Below are positions 42,607 through 51,291 of a stretch of 64,000 nt of DNA, one piece after another. The stretch lies in the NCBI RefSeq assembly GCF_013170845.1, contig NZ_CP033367.1:1302001-1366000 (forward strand), in the 5' to 3' direction. A model generated the notes under the pieces. The model had not been told where the DNA came from, ran no database searches, and was given only the letters and a program-made list of their open reading frames with translations. Position 1 is the stretch's first letter, and each line of letters starts with the position of its first letter. Both the position numbers and the translations under genes were made by a program. Origin of the DNA: Mesorhizobium loti R88b. GTDB taxonomy: Bacteria; Pseudomonadota; Alphaproteobacteria; Rhizobiales; Rhizobiaceae.

Positions 42607-43113
42607 ATGAATACGCTGACGATCGACATCCGCAAAGCCGACCCGCGCGACGCTGAGGCCATCGCCGAAGTGCACCTGGAAGCGTGGCGCGGCGCTTATT
42701 CCGGCATCATTCCGCACCGTACGCTGACATCGATGATCAACCGCCGCGGCGCCGACTGGTGGGCGAATGCGATTCGCCGCGCCGCCACCGTTCTGGTGGT
42801 GGAGATCGGCGGCACGATCGCCGGCTATGCGACGATCGGCAAGAACCGGGCCCGGGAGCTCAAGCAGCAAGGCGAGATCTACGAATTGTACCTGCGCCCG
42901 GAATATCAGGGCATCGGTCTCGGCCGGCGGCTGTTTTCGGCAGCCAAAGCGCGTCTTGCCGACCACGGCCTGAAAGGCATGGTGGTGTGGGCGCTGGAAG
43001 ACAACCAGAACGCGCTGGCCTTCTACGCCGGTGCCGGCGGCCGTGATGTGGCGGAAGGCGTCGAGATCTTCGAGCAGAAGGCGCTGAAGAAGGTTGCTTT
43101 CGTCTGGGAATGA
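42607..43113 (+). CDS. GNAT family N-acetyltransferase
   Basis: 168 residues with the GNAT acetyl-CoA motif LYLRPEYQGIGLGRRLF (about 96-112) and the following WALEDNQNALAFYAGAGG (motif B, about 126-143). It transfers an acetyl group to an amine; the acceptor is unknown. The start at 42607 has only a poor ribosome site and follows a 150-base spacer. A 17-bp palindrome lies 31 bases after its stop. Confidence 0.88.
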   Translation: MNTLTIDIRKADPRDAEAIAEVHLEAWRGAYSGIIPHRTLTSMINRRGADWWANAIRRAATVLVVEIGGTIAGYATIGKNRARELKQQGEIYELYLRPEYQGIGLGRRLFSAAKARLADHGLKGMVVWALEDNQNALAFYAGAGGRDVAEGVEIFEQKALKKVAFVWE

Positions 43114-43144
43114 CCGTCGAGCGGTGGTTGCGGAGGCCAAGGCC

Positions 43145-43161
43145 GATACGCCGTGCGTATC
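43145..43161. terminator. Palindrome between GNAT gene and ppa
   Basis: GATACGC and GCGTATC form a perfect 7-bp inverted repeat around CGT, 31 bases after the GNAT stop and 150 bases before ppa. No U-run follows, so it may be a weak terminator or a regulator site for ppa. Confidence 0.35.
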
Positions 43162-43313
43162 CCGGTGAAATCACGACGCTGAAACATCTTGTGCTGATGA
43201 TTGAACGCGTCTGATGCCATCGCGTCTCACCTGACGGGCGTGAACACCATTCGCCGCATTGCGCCATTGTGCGCCGCCCGCTATCTCGTCTCAATCGAGA
43301 GAGGGACAAAGCC

Positions 43314-43847
43314 ATGCGCATTGAAGCCATAGCCATCGGAAAGAATCCGCCTGAGGACATCAACGTCATCATCGAAGTGCCGATCGGCGGCGAGCCGATC
43401 AAGTACGAGATGGACAAGGAAGCCGGCACGCTGTTTGTCGACCGCTTCCTGCACACCTCGATGCGCTACCCCGGCAATTACGGCTTCGTGCCGCACACGC
43501 TGTCGGGCGATGGCGATCCGATCGACGTGCTGGTCTGCAACACGCGCGCGCTGGTGCCGGGCTGCGTCATCAATGTCCGGCCGATCGGCGTACTGGTGAT
43601 GGAAGACAATGCTGGCCAGGACGAAAAGGTCATCGCCGTGCCGTCGCCGAAGCTGACACTGCGCTACGAGAACGTCACCGAATACACGCAGCTGCCCGAC
43701 ATCACGCGCCAGCAGGTGCAGCACTTCTTCGAGCACTACAAGGATCTCGAGCCCGGCAAGTGGGTCAAGATCGAAGGCTGGCACGATTCAAAATACGCCA
43801 AGAAGATGATCGTCGACGCGATCGCGCGGGCGAAGGCGGCTAAGTAG
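43314..43847 (+). CDS. ppa: Inorganic pyrophosphatase
   Basis: 177 residues, the usual length for family I. The signature DGDPIDVLV (about 66-74) holds the metal-binding aspartates, with [12 protein letters not shown] before it and [15 protein letters not shown] near 143. It hydrolyses pyrophosphate and so drives biosynthetic reactions. ATG 43314 is preceded by GAGAGGGA. Convergent with an exported-protein gene, three bases apart. Confidence 0.96.
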   Translation: MRIEAIAIGKNPPEDINVIIEVPIGGEPIKYEMDKEAGTLFVDRFLHTSMRYPGNYGFVPHTLSGDGDPIDVLVCNTRALVPGCVINVRPIGVLVMEDNAGQDEKVIAVPSPKLTLRYENVTEYTQLPDITRQQVQHFFEHYKDLEPGKWVKIEGWHDSKYAKKMIVDAIARAKAAK

Positions 43848-43850
43848 CGC

Positions 43851-44444
43851 TCAGTTATCGACCCGCCCAAAGGGCGGCACATTGCCGATGACGGTGTGCC
43901 GGTCCTTGCCGCAGGCGAAGGTGCGCGCCTTCTCGTCGGCGAGTTTGCGCGCTTGGTCGTTGGCTTGCGGATTGCCGGTGGCCAGCACGAGGCCAACCGT
44001 GCAGCCTTCGCGGGCATCCATCTGGCTGACCTTGGCGACGAGCAGCACGTCCGTCGATTTTTTCTCGTCCTCGGGATTGCTGACCGTGCGGCGGTGGATG
44101 ACCGCGAAGGGCACGGCCTTGTCGCCGGTCGTTTCGATGCGCCATTCGATCTTGCCACCGGATGAGTTGAAGGCGGAAAAACTCTCCCACGCTGACATCA
44201 TGTCGTCGCCGGGCGGAAACCCGTAGAACAGCGACTCACGGTCGTCGTCATAGGCGATCAGCACGGGATAGCCGCGATAGCCGGAGCAGGCGAGATCGGC
44301 CCAGTCGCCGTCGCTTTCTCCGGCCTGCGCGAAGGTCACGCAGTCCTTCTTCGAGTCGAGATCGGTATAGGCGCTTGATATGTCGCCGGCATGGGCTGCC
44401 TGGCAGAGAACGGCGAGGGTGAGCGGGATCAGCAGGCTGCGCAT
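43851..44444 (-). CDS. Exported hypothetical protein, 197 residues
   Basis: A signal peptide (MRSLLIPLTLAVLCQAAHA) is followed by a mature domain with paired cysteines (KKDCVTF, DLACSGYRG, EGCTVGLV, TFACGKDRH), which suggests disulphides in the periplasm. The family is not recognised; KVSQMDAREGCTVGLVLATGNPQAND has a distant look of invasion-associated locus B proteins, without certainty. ATG 44444 is chosen because GGAGGTG lies six bases upstream. Confidence 0.7.
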   Translation of the reverse strand: MRSLLIPLTLAVLCQAAHAGDISSAYTDLDSKKDCVTFAQAGESDGDWADLACSGYRGYPVLIAYDDDRESLFYGFPPGDDMMSAWESFSAFNSSGGKIEWRIETTGDKAVPFAVIHRRTVSNPEDEKKSTDVLLVAKVSQMDAREGCTVGLVLATGNPQANDQARKLADEKARTFACGKDRHTVIGNVPPFGRVDN

Positions 44445-44488
44445 GGCGGACACCTCCGGTTCGGGCCGGAGCAGCGTACCGCCAATCG

Positions 44489-45106
44489 CTATTTCTTCAA
44501 GCTTGCTTCGATCAGCAGATCGGCGTTCGTCGCCACAGACTGGGCCGGGCCGCCAAGGCCGAACAGCTGGCCGCTGATATAGGCGCCCTCGATCAGGAGC
44601 AGGAGCCCGTCGCCAAGCGTGTCGGCGTCGTCAGCGCCCATAGCAGCCGCCATGGCGCTTAGCCGACGGCGCAATTCCTGCTTGTTGGCCTCGCTGACCA
44701 CGCGCGCCGGATGGCTGTGTTCGGGATATTCGACCGCCGCATTGGTCATACCGCAGCCGCGGTACTCGGCCACTTGCGTGCGCTTGCCGATGCGGGTGAG
44801 GAAGGCCTTGATCTGTGCGCGCGGGTCGCCGGGATGCGCCGCCACCGCCTCGTCGAAACGCTCCCAGTATTCAAGATCGTATTGCCGGAGGTAGGAAGCG
44901 GCCAATTCGTCCTTGGAGGGAAAGCTGCGGTAGAGGCTGGGCTTGGTGACGCCGGCGCGCTTGACGATCTCGTCGACGCCTATCGCCCTGATGCCGCGCC
45001 GGTAGAACAGGTCATAGGCGACATCGAGGATTTTCTTGGCGGCCTTGGGCGGCGCCGATGCATGATCATCGCTGATGGTCAGTTCAATATTTTTGTCCGT
45101 TGGCAT
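44489..45106 (-). CDS. TetR-family transcriptional regulator
   Basis: 205 residues. The N-terminal helix-turn-helix is residues about 22-70 (ILDVAYDLFYRRGIRAIGVDEIVKRAGVTKPSLYRSFPSKDEL split over helices 1-4); the rest is the ligand-binding helical bundle, with GCGMTNAAVEYPE near 117 as in several rhizobial members. It is divergent from an MFS transporter gene with two TACCGATCGGTA-like sites in the 72-base spacer, so it probably represses both until a ligand appears. Confidence 0.9.
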   Translation of the reverse strand: MPTDKNIELTISDDHASAPPKAAKKILDVAYDLFYRRGIRAIGVDEIVKRAGVTKPSLYRSFPSKDELAASYLRQYDLEYWERFDEAVAAHPGDPRAQIKAFLTRIGKRTQVAEYRGCGMTNAAVEYPEHSHPARVVSEANKQELRRRLSAMAAAMGADDADTLGDGLLLLIEGAYISGQLFGLGGPAQSVATNADLLIEASLKK

Positions 45107-45125
45107 GGTGTAACTCGATTGACGT

Positions 45126-45139
45126 GTACCGATCGGTAC
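45126..45139. promoter_or_regulatory. TetR-type operator 1
   Basis: GTACCGATCGGTAC is a perfect 14-bp palindrome of the TACCGNNCGGTA kind typical for TetR-family repressors. It lies 20 bp before the regulator's own start codon. Confidence 0.7.
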
Positions 45140-45164
45140 GTGTAGATGTTCTCACCCTGCAACG

Positions 45165-45176
45165 TACCGGTCAGTA
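45165..45176. promoter_or_regulatory. TetR-type operator 2, directly before the MFS start
   Basis: TACCGGTCAGTA matches operator 1 in outer bases and differs at the centre. It ends two bases before the preferred MFS start codon (45179), taking the place of a ribosome site. Confidence 0.55.
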
Positions 45177-45178
45177 AC

Positions 45179-46462
45179 ATGATAGCTCAATCCCGCCCCT
45201 TTGGCCAGCGCTACGCTTTCGTGGTGGTCGGTGTCATCTTTCTTTGCCTGCTGGTCGCGGCCGGGCTTCGCTCCGCCCCCTCGGTCATGATGCTGCCGCT
45301 TGAAAACAGCTTCGGCTGGCGGCGCGACGTCATCTCGCTGGCCGCCGGCGTCGGCATCCTGCTCTATGGCCTGACCGGTCCATTCGCCGCCGCGCTGATG
45401 GAAAGGATCGGGCTGCGCCGCACGCTGCTTGCCTCGCTGGTGATCATGTCGGGCTCGACGGCGCTCAGCCTGCTGATGACCAAGCCCTGGCATCTGTTCA
45501 TCACCTGGGGCGTCTTCTCGGGCATTGGTTCGGGTGCCGTTGCCAGCGTGCTCGGCGCCACCATCGTCAACCGCTGGTTCAAGACCAATCGCGGTCTTGT
45601 CATGGGATTGATGTCGGCCTCCAGTGCCTCGGGCATGCTGGTGTTCCTGCCGCTCATCGCCGCCTTGGCGCAATCGGGCGGCTGGCAGCCGGTTGCCATT
45701 GCGGTCGCAGTCGCCACGGCGGCCATGATACCGTTCGTCTGGCTGCTGGTGCCGGAGCGGCCGGGCTCGATCGGCATGGTGCGCTATGGGGCCGATGCCG
45801 ATGACGTGCCGCCGACATCGCCGGCATCGCAAGGCAATTTCCTGGCACATACGCTCAACACGTTGCGCCGCGCCGCCGGCACAAGGGTGTTTTGGTATCT
45901 GTTCGCCACCTTTTTCGTCTGCGGCTTCACCACCAACGGCCTGGTCGGCACGCATCTGATCGCCTTCTGTGGCGACATGGGCATCGGCGAGGTGCAGGCC
46001 GCCGGTCTGTTGTCGATGATGGGTATTTTCGACCTGATAGGCACGACGCTGTCGGGCTGGCTCACCGACCGTTTCGACCCACGCAAGCTGCTCGGCGTCT
46101 ACTATGCCATCCGCGGCCTGTCGCTGATCTACCTGCCCTATTCCGGCTTCTCGGCGACCAGCCTGATCATCTTCGCGGTGCTCTACGGCCTCGACTGGAT
46201 CGCCACCGTGCCGCCGACGCTGCGGCTCGCCAACGAGGCATTCGGCGACCGCAGCGGACCGATCGTGTTCGGCTGGATCGTTGCAGGTCATCAGGTGGGT
46301 GCGGCCACCGCGGCTGCCTTCGGCGGCACCATGCGCGAGCTGCAGGGCAATTACGAGCTGGCCTTCCTGATCGCAGGCATGACGGCGATCGCCGCTGCCT
46401 GTATCTCGCTGCTAATCAATACCAGCCGGCCGGCGTTCGATCCGGAGCCGCAGGCCGCATAG
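45179..46462 (+). CDS. MFS transporter
   Basis: 427 residues with about twelve membrane helices in the major facilitator fold, similar in layout to monocarboxylate/oxalate-formate type members (GVILLYGLTGPFAAALMERIG near 65, LSGWLTDRFDPRKLLGVYYA near 295). The substrate is unknown; control by a TetR-type repressor suggests efflux or use of the inducer. ATG 45179 begins MIAQSRPFG; an upstream ATG at 45146 would add 11 residues. Neither has a ribosome site, because the spacer is filled by operators. Confidence 0.87.
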   Translation: MIAQSRPFGQRYAFVVVGVIFLCLLVAAGLRSAPSVMMLPLENSFGWRRDVISLAAGVGILLYGLTGPFAAALMERIGLRRTLLASLVIMSGSTALSLLMTKPWHLFITWGVFSGIGSGAVASVLGATIVNRWFKTNRGLVMGLMSASSASGMLVFLPLIAALAQSGGWQPVAIAVAVATAAMIPFVWLLVPERPGSIGMVRYGADADDVPPTSPASQGNFLAHTLNTLRRAAGTRVFWYLFATFFVCGFTTNGLVGTHLIAFCGDMGIGEVQAAGLLSMMGIFDLIGTTLSGWLTDRFDPRKLLGVYYAIRGLSLIYLPYSGFSATSLIIFAVLYGLDWIATVPPTLRLANEAFGDRSGPIVFGWIVAGHQVGAATAAAFGGTMRELQGNYELAFLIAGMTAIAAACISLLINTSRPAFDPEPQAA

Positions 46463-46485
46463 CGGGTTGGCTGAAATTACGATCG

Positions 46486-46515
46486 AAGGCGATCTGACGG
46501 CAGTCAGGTCGCCTT
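46486..46515 (+). terminator. Intrinsic-type terminator after the MFS gene
   Basis: AAGGCGATCTGAC and GTCAGGTCGCCTT form a 13-bp stem with one T-G pair and a 4-base loop, followed by TCCGTTT. It lies 23 bases after the MFS stop, between convergent genes, and could act on both strands. Confidence 0.65.
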
Positions 46516-46574
46516 TCCGTTTCAGGGAGCATCTACGATTGCTGCCGTCAAACGGCAAACGGGGCTGACGCCAG

Positions 46575-46859
46575 TCAATCCGGGTAGCAGACCATCGGAA
46601 TGTTCGGCCACACCGCGCTGTCGCAGTTGGCACTGACTTGCCTCTGCTTGAAGGCGGTGCTGACCGGTCCCGTCACCATCGGGTCAACGCCATCAGGCGC
46701 ATCGGCAAAGGCCTGCTCGGCGGTCTGGGTGTCGGACTGGGCAACAGCACGCGCGCCCTTCTGTGTCGCGGCAGCCGACTGGGCGGCGTTGACCGCCAGC
46801 AGGACGGCAAATGCGGCGGACGCAATGAGGGGCCAAAATCGGTTGAGTCTATCGGTCAT
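46575..46859 (-). CDS. Exported small hypothetical protein, 94 residues
   Basis: A signal peptide (FWPLIASAAFAVLLAVNAAQSAAA) is followed by about 65 polar residues with two cysteines (ANCDSAVWPN, VCYPD) near the C-terminus, possibly one disulphide in the periplasm. Not recognised. ATG 46859 gives a correct signal peptide; an upstream frame to 46913 adds a poor leader. Divergent from typA. Confidence 0.6.
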   Translation of the reverse strand: MTDRLNRFWPLIASAAFAVLLAVNAAQSAAATQKGARAVAQSDTQTAEQAFADAPDGVDPMVTGPVSTAFKQRQVSANCDSAVWPNIPMVCYPD

Positions 46860-47055
46860 GATGGTCGAACTGCCCGGGACCTGAATGGTTCCCGCCTTGG
46901 TTAACAAAATCATCTCACACGCAGATGCTTAAGATTTGATGAGTATTTGGTGTCGCGCGTCCCCTTTCGCAACTGCGAAAAACCCTGTATGAGCCGCGCA
47001 ACCGAAAGAGGCAGCGCCTTTGGCCTGCTGCCTGCAACGCTTCCGAGACCAGAAC

Positions 47056-48885
47056 ATGAAAATCCGTAATATCGCGATCATCGCGCACGTCGACCATGGA
47101 AAAACCACCCTCGTCGACCAATTGCTCCGGCAATCCGGCTCCTTCCGCGACAATCAGCGCGTCGCCGAACGCGCCATGGATTCCAACGACCTCGAAAAGG
47201 AACGCGGCATCACCATCCTGGCCAAGGCGACCTCGGTCGACTGGAAGGATACGCGCATCAACATCGTCGACACGCCCGGCCACGCCGATTTCGGGGGCGA
47301 GGTCGAGCGCATCCTGTCGATGGTGGATTCGGCCATCGTGCTGGTCGACGCGGCCGAGGGCCCGATGCCGCAGACCAAATTCGTCGTCGGCAAGGCGCTC
47401 AAGGTCGGCCTGAAGCCGATCGTCGTCATCAACAAGATCGACCGTCCGGACGCCCGCCATGTCGAGGTCGTCAACGAGGTGTTCGATCTGTTTGCAGCGC
47501 TCGACGCCACCGACGAGCAGCTCGACTTCCCAATCCTTTACGGCTCAGGCCGCGATGGCTGGGTTTCGGAAAATCCTGAAGGCCCGAAGGACCAGCAACT
47601 GGCGCCTCTGTTCGACCTTGTCATCAAGCACGTGCCGGAGCCGACGGTTCATCCCGGCCCGTTCCGCATGATCGGCACCATCCTGGAAGCCAACCCCTTC
47701 CTCGGCCGCATCATCACCGGCCGCATCGAGAGCGGCACGCTGAAGTCCAACCAGGCGGTCAAGGTGCTGCACCATGACGGCACCCAGATCGAAACCGGCC
47801 GCATTTCCAAGATCCTTGCCTTCCGTGGCCTCGAGCGCCAGCCGATCGAGGAAGCCCAGGCGGGTGATATTGTCGCTATAGCCGGCCTGTCCAAGGGCAC
47901 CGTCGCCGACACGTTCTGCGACATGGCGGTGACCGAGGCGCTGCATGCGCAGCCGATCGATCCGCCGACCGTGACCATGTCCTTCCTCGTCAACGACAGC
48001 CCGCTTGCCGGCACCGAAGGCGACAAGGTGACCAGCCGCGTTATCCGTGACCGCCTGCTGCGCGAGGCCGAAGGCAATGTCGCGCTGAAGATCGAGGAAT
48101 CGCCCGACAAGGATTCCTTCTTCGTCTCCGGTCGCGGCGAATTGCAGCTGGCGGTGCTGATCGAGACGATGCGCCGCGAAGGGTTTGAAATCGCCGTCTC
48201 GCGTCCGCGCGTCGTCATGCAGAAGGGCGAGAACGGCGAATTGCTGGAGCCGGTCGAGGAAGTCGTCATCGACGTCGACGAGGAGCATGCCGGCGTCGTC
48301 GTGCAGAAGATGTCGGAGCGCAAGGCCGAAATGGTCGAACTGCGCCCATCCGGCGGCAACCGCCAGCGCATCGTCTTCCATGCGCCGACGCGCGGCCTGA
48401 TCGGCTACCAGTCGGAACTTCTGACCGACACGCGCGGCACCGCCGTGATGAACCGGCTGTTCCACGCCTACGAGCCCTACAAGGGCGAACTGCCCGGCCG
48501 TACCAATGGCGTGCTGATCTCCAACGAGCAGGGCGAAGCGGTGGCCTACGCCATGTGGAACCTGGAAGACCGTGGCCCGATGGTCATCGATCCGGGCGTC
48601 AAGGTCTATCAGGGCATGATCATCGGCATCCATTCCCGCGACAACGACCTCGAAGTGAACGTGCTGAAGGGCAAGAAGCTGACCAACATCCGCGCTGCCG
48701 GCAAGGATGAGGCGGTCAAGCTGACGCCGCCGATCCGCATGACGCTGGAGCGCGCGCTGGCCTGGATCCAGGACGACGAGCTGGTCGAGGTGACGCCGAA
48801 GACCATCCGCCTGCGCAAGCTCTATCTCGACCCGAACGAGCGCAAGCGTTTCGAGAAGTCGGCCAAGGTGGTCGGCGCGGCGTAA
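47056..48885 (+). CDS. typA: Ribosome-associated GTPase TypA/BipA
   Basis: 609 residues, full length. The GTPase motifs are AHVDHGKTT (10-18), ERGITI (near 54), DTPGHADF (near 75) and NKID (near 129), followed by EF-G-like domains and the TypA-specific C-terminal domain ([20 protein letters not shown]). It binds ribosomes and is needed for growth under stress and at low temperature. ATG 47056 gives the usual N-terminus [16 protein letters not shown] strong hairpin follows. Confidence 0.96.
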   Translation: MKIRNIAIIAHVDHGKTTLVDQLLRQSGSFRDNQRVAERAMDSNDLEKERGITILAKATSVDWKDTRINIVDTPGHADFGGEVERILSMVDSAIVLVDAAEGPMPQTKFVVGKALKVGLKPIVVINKIDRPDARHVEVVNEVFDLFAALDATDEQLDFPILYGSGRDGWVSENPEGPKDQQLAPLFDLVIKHVPEPTVHPGPFRMIGTILEANPFLGRIITGRIESGTLKSNQAVKVLHHDGTQIETGRISKILAFRGLERQPIEEAQAGDIVAIAGLSKGTVADTFCDMAVTEALHAQPIDPPTVTMSFLVNDSPLAGTEGDKVTSRVIRDRLLREAEGNVALKIEESPDKDSFFVSGRGELQLAVLIETMRREGFEIAVSRPRVVMQKGENGELLEPVEEVVIDVDEEHAGVVVQKMSERKAEMVELRPSGGNRQRIVFHAPTRGLIGYQSELLTDTRGTAVMNRLFHAYEPYKGELPGRTNGVLISNEQGEAVAYAMWNLEDRGPMVIDPGVKVYQGMIIGIHSRDNDLEVNVLKGKKLTNIRAAGKDEAVKLTPPIRMTLERALAWIQDDELVEVTPKTIRLRKLYLDPNERKRFEKSAKVVGAA

Positions 48886-48909
48886 TTTTTCTCACCTCTG
48901 ATTGTGTCT

Positions 48910-48944
48910 GAGAGGGGCGGAGCAGCTGATGCTTCGCCCCTCTC
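48910..48944. terminator. Strong hairpin between typA and the DUF1062 gene
   Basis: GAGAGGGGCG and CGCCCCTCTC pair perfectly and the stem continues inside with AGCA/TGCT, giving about 15 pairs with one G-T and a 5-base loop; TCGTTT follows. It lies 25 bases after typA and four bases before the DUF1062 stop, so it can end both convergent transcripts. Confidence 0.8.
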
Positions 48945-48948
48945 TCGT

Positions 48949-49575
48949 TTACCCGCCGGCCGAGCGGATGATGGCTTCGTGGTCCGGCTCGCCGGCCAGA
49001 TCGACGCGGACCGTCATTCCCGCGCGGGCCGGCTTGCGCAATGCCTTGGCGCCGTCCGGATCGACCACCAGCAGGCGCCGTTCCTCCAGCACCTGAAGCC
49101 GCGAGCGCGAAATGCCGAGTTCACTGGCTAGCAAGCGGTCGAGCCGGAGCGATGTCGGCATTTCCAGCCCAAGCTGGAGTTCCAGAGCCGCAGCACTTTC
49201 CCTGGTGCCGCCGAGCACCCGCTTGTGCACGACGACATCGGGAAACTCCTCGAGACGCCCCACCCGATTACGCAGGGCGATGACATCGAAGGCATGGCGC
49301 CGCGCCAGCCCCGGGTCATTGCTTTCGAGCGCCTGCAGCAGCGCCGGTTCGATGTCGCGGCGGTTGCAGCGTTCGAAAATGCCGAAATTCCAGGAATTGT
49401 CGCAATCGACGCAGCGATAGATCAGCCAGACGTCGATGCGCTTGCCGTTGGCGTTGACGCGAAATTTTCCGCTGCAGCGATAAGCCTTCACAGTGCCGCA
49501 GCGATTGCAGTTGATCAGCGGTTGAGGTGCGATTTCAGGCGCGATCGCCCAGTGGATGCGCAGGGTAGAAGACAT
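48949..49575 (-). CDS. DUF1062 domain protein
   Basis: 208 residues. The N-terminal part has four cysteines in two CxxC pairs, NCNRCGTVKAYRC and YRCVDCDNSWN (about 22-65), a likely zinc ribbon, followed by RIDVWLIYRCVDC and ERCNRRDIEPALL as in the DUF1062 family. The C-terminal part (LRLDRLLASELGISRSRLQVLEE) resembles an S4-like RNA-binding helix pair. Function unknown. A 15-bp palindrome overlaps its probable ribosome site. Confidence 0.82.
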   Translation of the reverse strand: MSSTLRIHWAIAPEIAPQPLINCNRCGTVKAYRCSGKFRVNANGKRIDVWLIYRCVDCDNSWNFGIFERCNRRDIEPALLQALESNDPGLARRHAFDVIALRNRVGRLEEFPDVVVHKRVLGGTRESAAALELQLGLEMPTSLRLDRLLASELGISRSRLQVLEERRLLVVDPDGAKALRKPARAGMTVRVDLAGEPDHEAIIRSAGG

Positions 49576-49972
49576 GCTGGTAAGCCCTTCCCGTCGGGAA
49601 GTTCATCAGGCCGGCAATGTCGAGATGCCCATGCGGGCGCGGCGTGGCGGTAGGCTGCGGAGATGGCGAAGTCAGGTGTCGCTGGCGGAAAACGCGCGAC
49701 AACGGTTCAGTAGTGCCAAACCGGTCTCGAACCGCCGCCCAGAAGAACACATGAACATGAAACAGGCACCACGAATGCAGCGCCATCAGGTGTCGGGGGA
49801 GTTGACGAGACCGGTGGTTACTGGGGCAAAGTGAAGCTCGAAATTGTTTCGCGGCGGGTCTTCTAGCCGCGAGATGTCGAACCGACAAGCGTCTTTTTTT
49901 GTCGGCGCTACCGCAGCTCAACCGCTTGCGCTAGTGTCAGGCCTCAAAAATTGTCAGACAGAGATCCTCGCC
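49576..49972. other. Divergent spacer of 397 bases, no gene supported
   Basis: Between the DUF1062 and LysE genes. Contents seen: the palindrome at 49587-49601, a small stem CGCGGC/GCCGCG at 49850-49871, and a T-run with flanking CGACAAG/TTGTCGG near 49882-49905. Short frames here lack ribosome sites. Promoters for the LysE gene should lie in the last 100 bases. Confidence 0.5.
49587..49601 (-). promoter_or_regulatory. Palindrome over the DUF1062 ribosome site
   Basis: CTTCCCG-A-CGGGAAG (minus strand) is a perfect 7+1+7 palindrome. Its 3-prime arm contains GGGAAG, which with the next GG is the best ribosome site before ATG 49575. On DNA it could be an operator; on RNA the loop is too small for a full stem, but partial pairing could hide the site. 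Confidence 0.4.
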
Positions 49973-50587
49973 ATGCATCTCGCCTCGCTGCTGATTTTCG
50001 CCGCTGCCCTGTTCGTCGCGGCTGGCTCGCCCGGCCCGTCGATCGCCGCACTCGTCGCGCGTGTCATCGCGAAAGGCTTTCGCGACGTGTTTCCGTTCCT
50101 GCTGGCCATGTGGATCGGCGAGGGCATCTGGCTGTCGCTGGCGGTGTTCGGGCTGGCCGTGGTGGCGCAGACCTTTCATTTCGCTTTTGTTGTCGTGAAA
50201 TGGGTCGGCGTTATCTATCTCGCTTACCTCGCCTGGAAGATGTGGACGGCGCCTGTCGACGCGAAAGAAGGCGAGATGCCGCGCGAGGATTCGCCGGCGA
50301 AGCTGTTCTTCGCCGGCATGGCCGTGACGCTCGGCAATCCCAAGATCATGATGTTCTACCTGGCGCTGCTGCCGACCATCATCGACCTTGCTTCGGTCAG
50401 CATTGTTGGCTGGGTCGAGCTGACGGCGACCATGGCGGTGGTTTTAATCGCCATCGATCTCGCCTGGGTGCTCGCCGCCTCGCAGGCGCGCAAGCTGCTG
50501 AAGAGCAAACGCGCCATGAAGATCGCCAACCGGATCAGCGCCACGACGATGGCCGGCGCTGCCGCGGCGATTGCGGCGCGATCCTAA
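49973..50587 (+). CDS. LysE/RhtB-family exporter
   Basis: 204 residues with six hydrophobic segments and the family opening FVAAGSPGPSIAALVARVIAKGFRDV near 15-40, including the conserved PGP. Such proteins export amino acids or homoserine lactones. The domain KLFFAGMAVTLGNPKIMMFYLALLP near 110 is also typical (NPK). ATG 49973 is chosen since it starts the first membrane helix; a longer frame upstream has no ribosome site. Convergent with the AhpD-like gene, four bases apart. Confidence 0.9.
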   Translation: MHLASLLIFAAALFVAAGSPGPSIAALVARVIAKGFRDVFPFLLAMWIGEGIWLSLAVFGLAVVAQTFHFAFVVVKWVGVIYLAYLAWKMWTAPVDAKEGEMPREDSPAKLFFAGMAVTLGNPKIMMFYLALLPTIIDLASVSIVGWVELTATMAVVLIAIDLAWVLAASQARKLLKSKRAMKIANRISATTMAGAAAAIAARS

Positions 50588-50591
50588 AACC

Positions 50592-51155
50592 TCACCGCGC
50601 CATGACGTGGTATTCATCGTTTGGCCGCATGTCGATTGCCGCCGCCACCCGGTTCGACATGTTGAAGAAGGCGGCGGTCGAGGCGATGTCCCAGATGTCA
50701 CGGTCGCTGAAGCCGGCCTGACGCAGGCCGTCCCGGTCAGCCTCGACGATCTTAGCCGGCTCCTCAGTCAGCTTGACGGCGAATTCGAGCATCGCTGTTT
50801 GCCTCTGTGACAGCGCGGCGGCGCGGAAATTCATCACCATCATTTCGCCGAGCGCCGGGTCGCCGGACAGTTGGCGCACCGCCGCGCCATGCGCGGTCAG
50901 GCAATAGTAGCAATGGTTGATGGAGGAGACGACGACCGCGATCATCTCGCGCTCCAGCTTCGACAGGCCTGATACCCCCAGCATCAGATCATTGTACATA
51001 TCGGTGAAGGCGCGCAGCTTCTTGTCGTCGAAGGCGTAGGCCTTGAGCACGTTGGGAACGAGCCCGAGCTTCTCCTCGCATTTGGCGAAATAGGTTTTCG
51101 TCGCGTCGCTTAGCTCTCCCGAGGCCAGGTCAAGCGCTGAAATTTTGCCGGTCAT
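50592..51155 (-). CDS. AhpD-like peroxidase-related protein (carboxymuconolactone decarboxylase fold)
   Basis: 187 residues. The redox motif is EREMIAVVVSSINHCYYCLTAHG split as Glu70, Cys82, Cys85 and His89, the E-CxxC-H arrangement of AhpD used for peroxide reduction. The extra C-terminal part (about 115-187) matches the uncharacterised peroxidase-related group. Reduces peroxides, probably with a dithiol partner that is not known here. ATG 51155. Confidence 0.88.
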   Translation of the reverse strand: MTGKISALDLASGELSDATKTYFAKCEEKLGLVPNVLKAYAFDDKKLRAFTDMYNDLMLGVSGLSKLEREMIAVVVSSINHCYYCLTAHGAAVRQLSGDPALGEMMVMNFRAAALSQRQTAMLEFAVKLTEEPAKIVEADRDGLRQAGFSDRDIWDIASTAAFFNMSNRVAAAIDMRPNDEYHVMAR

Positions 51156-51291
51156 GGGTCATTTCTCCTCTTTGGGCACTGCCTTGCCGCCGAATTCCGA
51201 TAATTCTTGGCAAGCCGTCAAACCTTTGTCGCCAAACAGCGGTCATCTGCTACGATAGTCGTAAAAGCATTCGACGGGAGGGAATAGCGTC

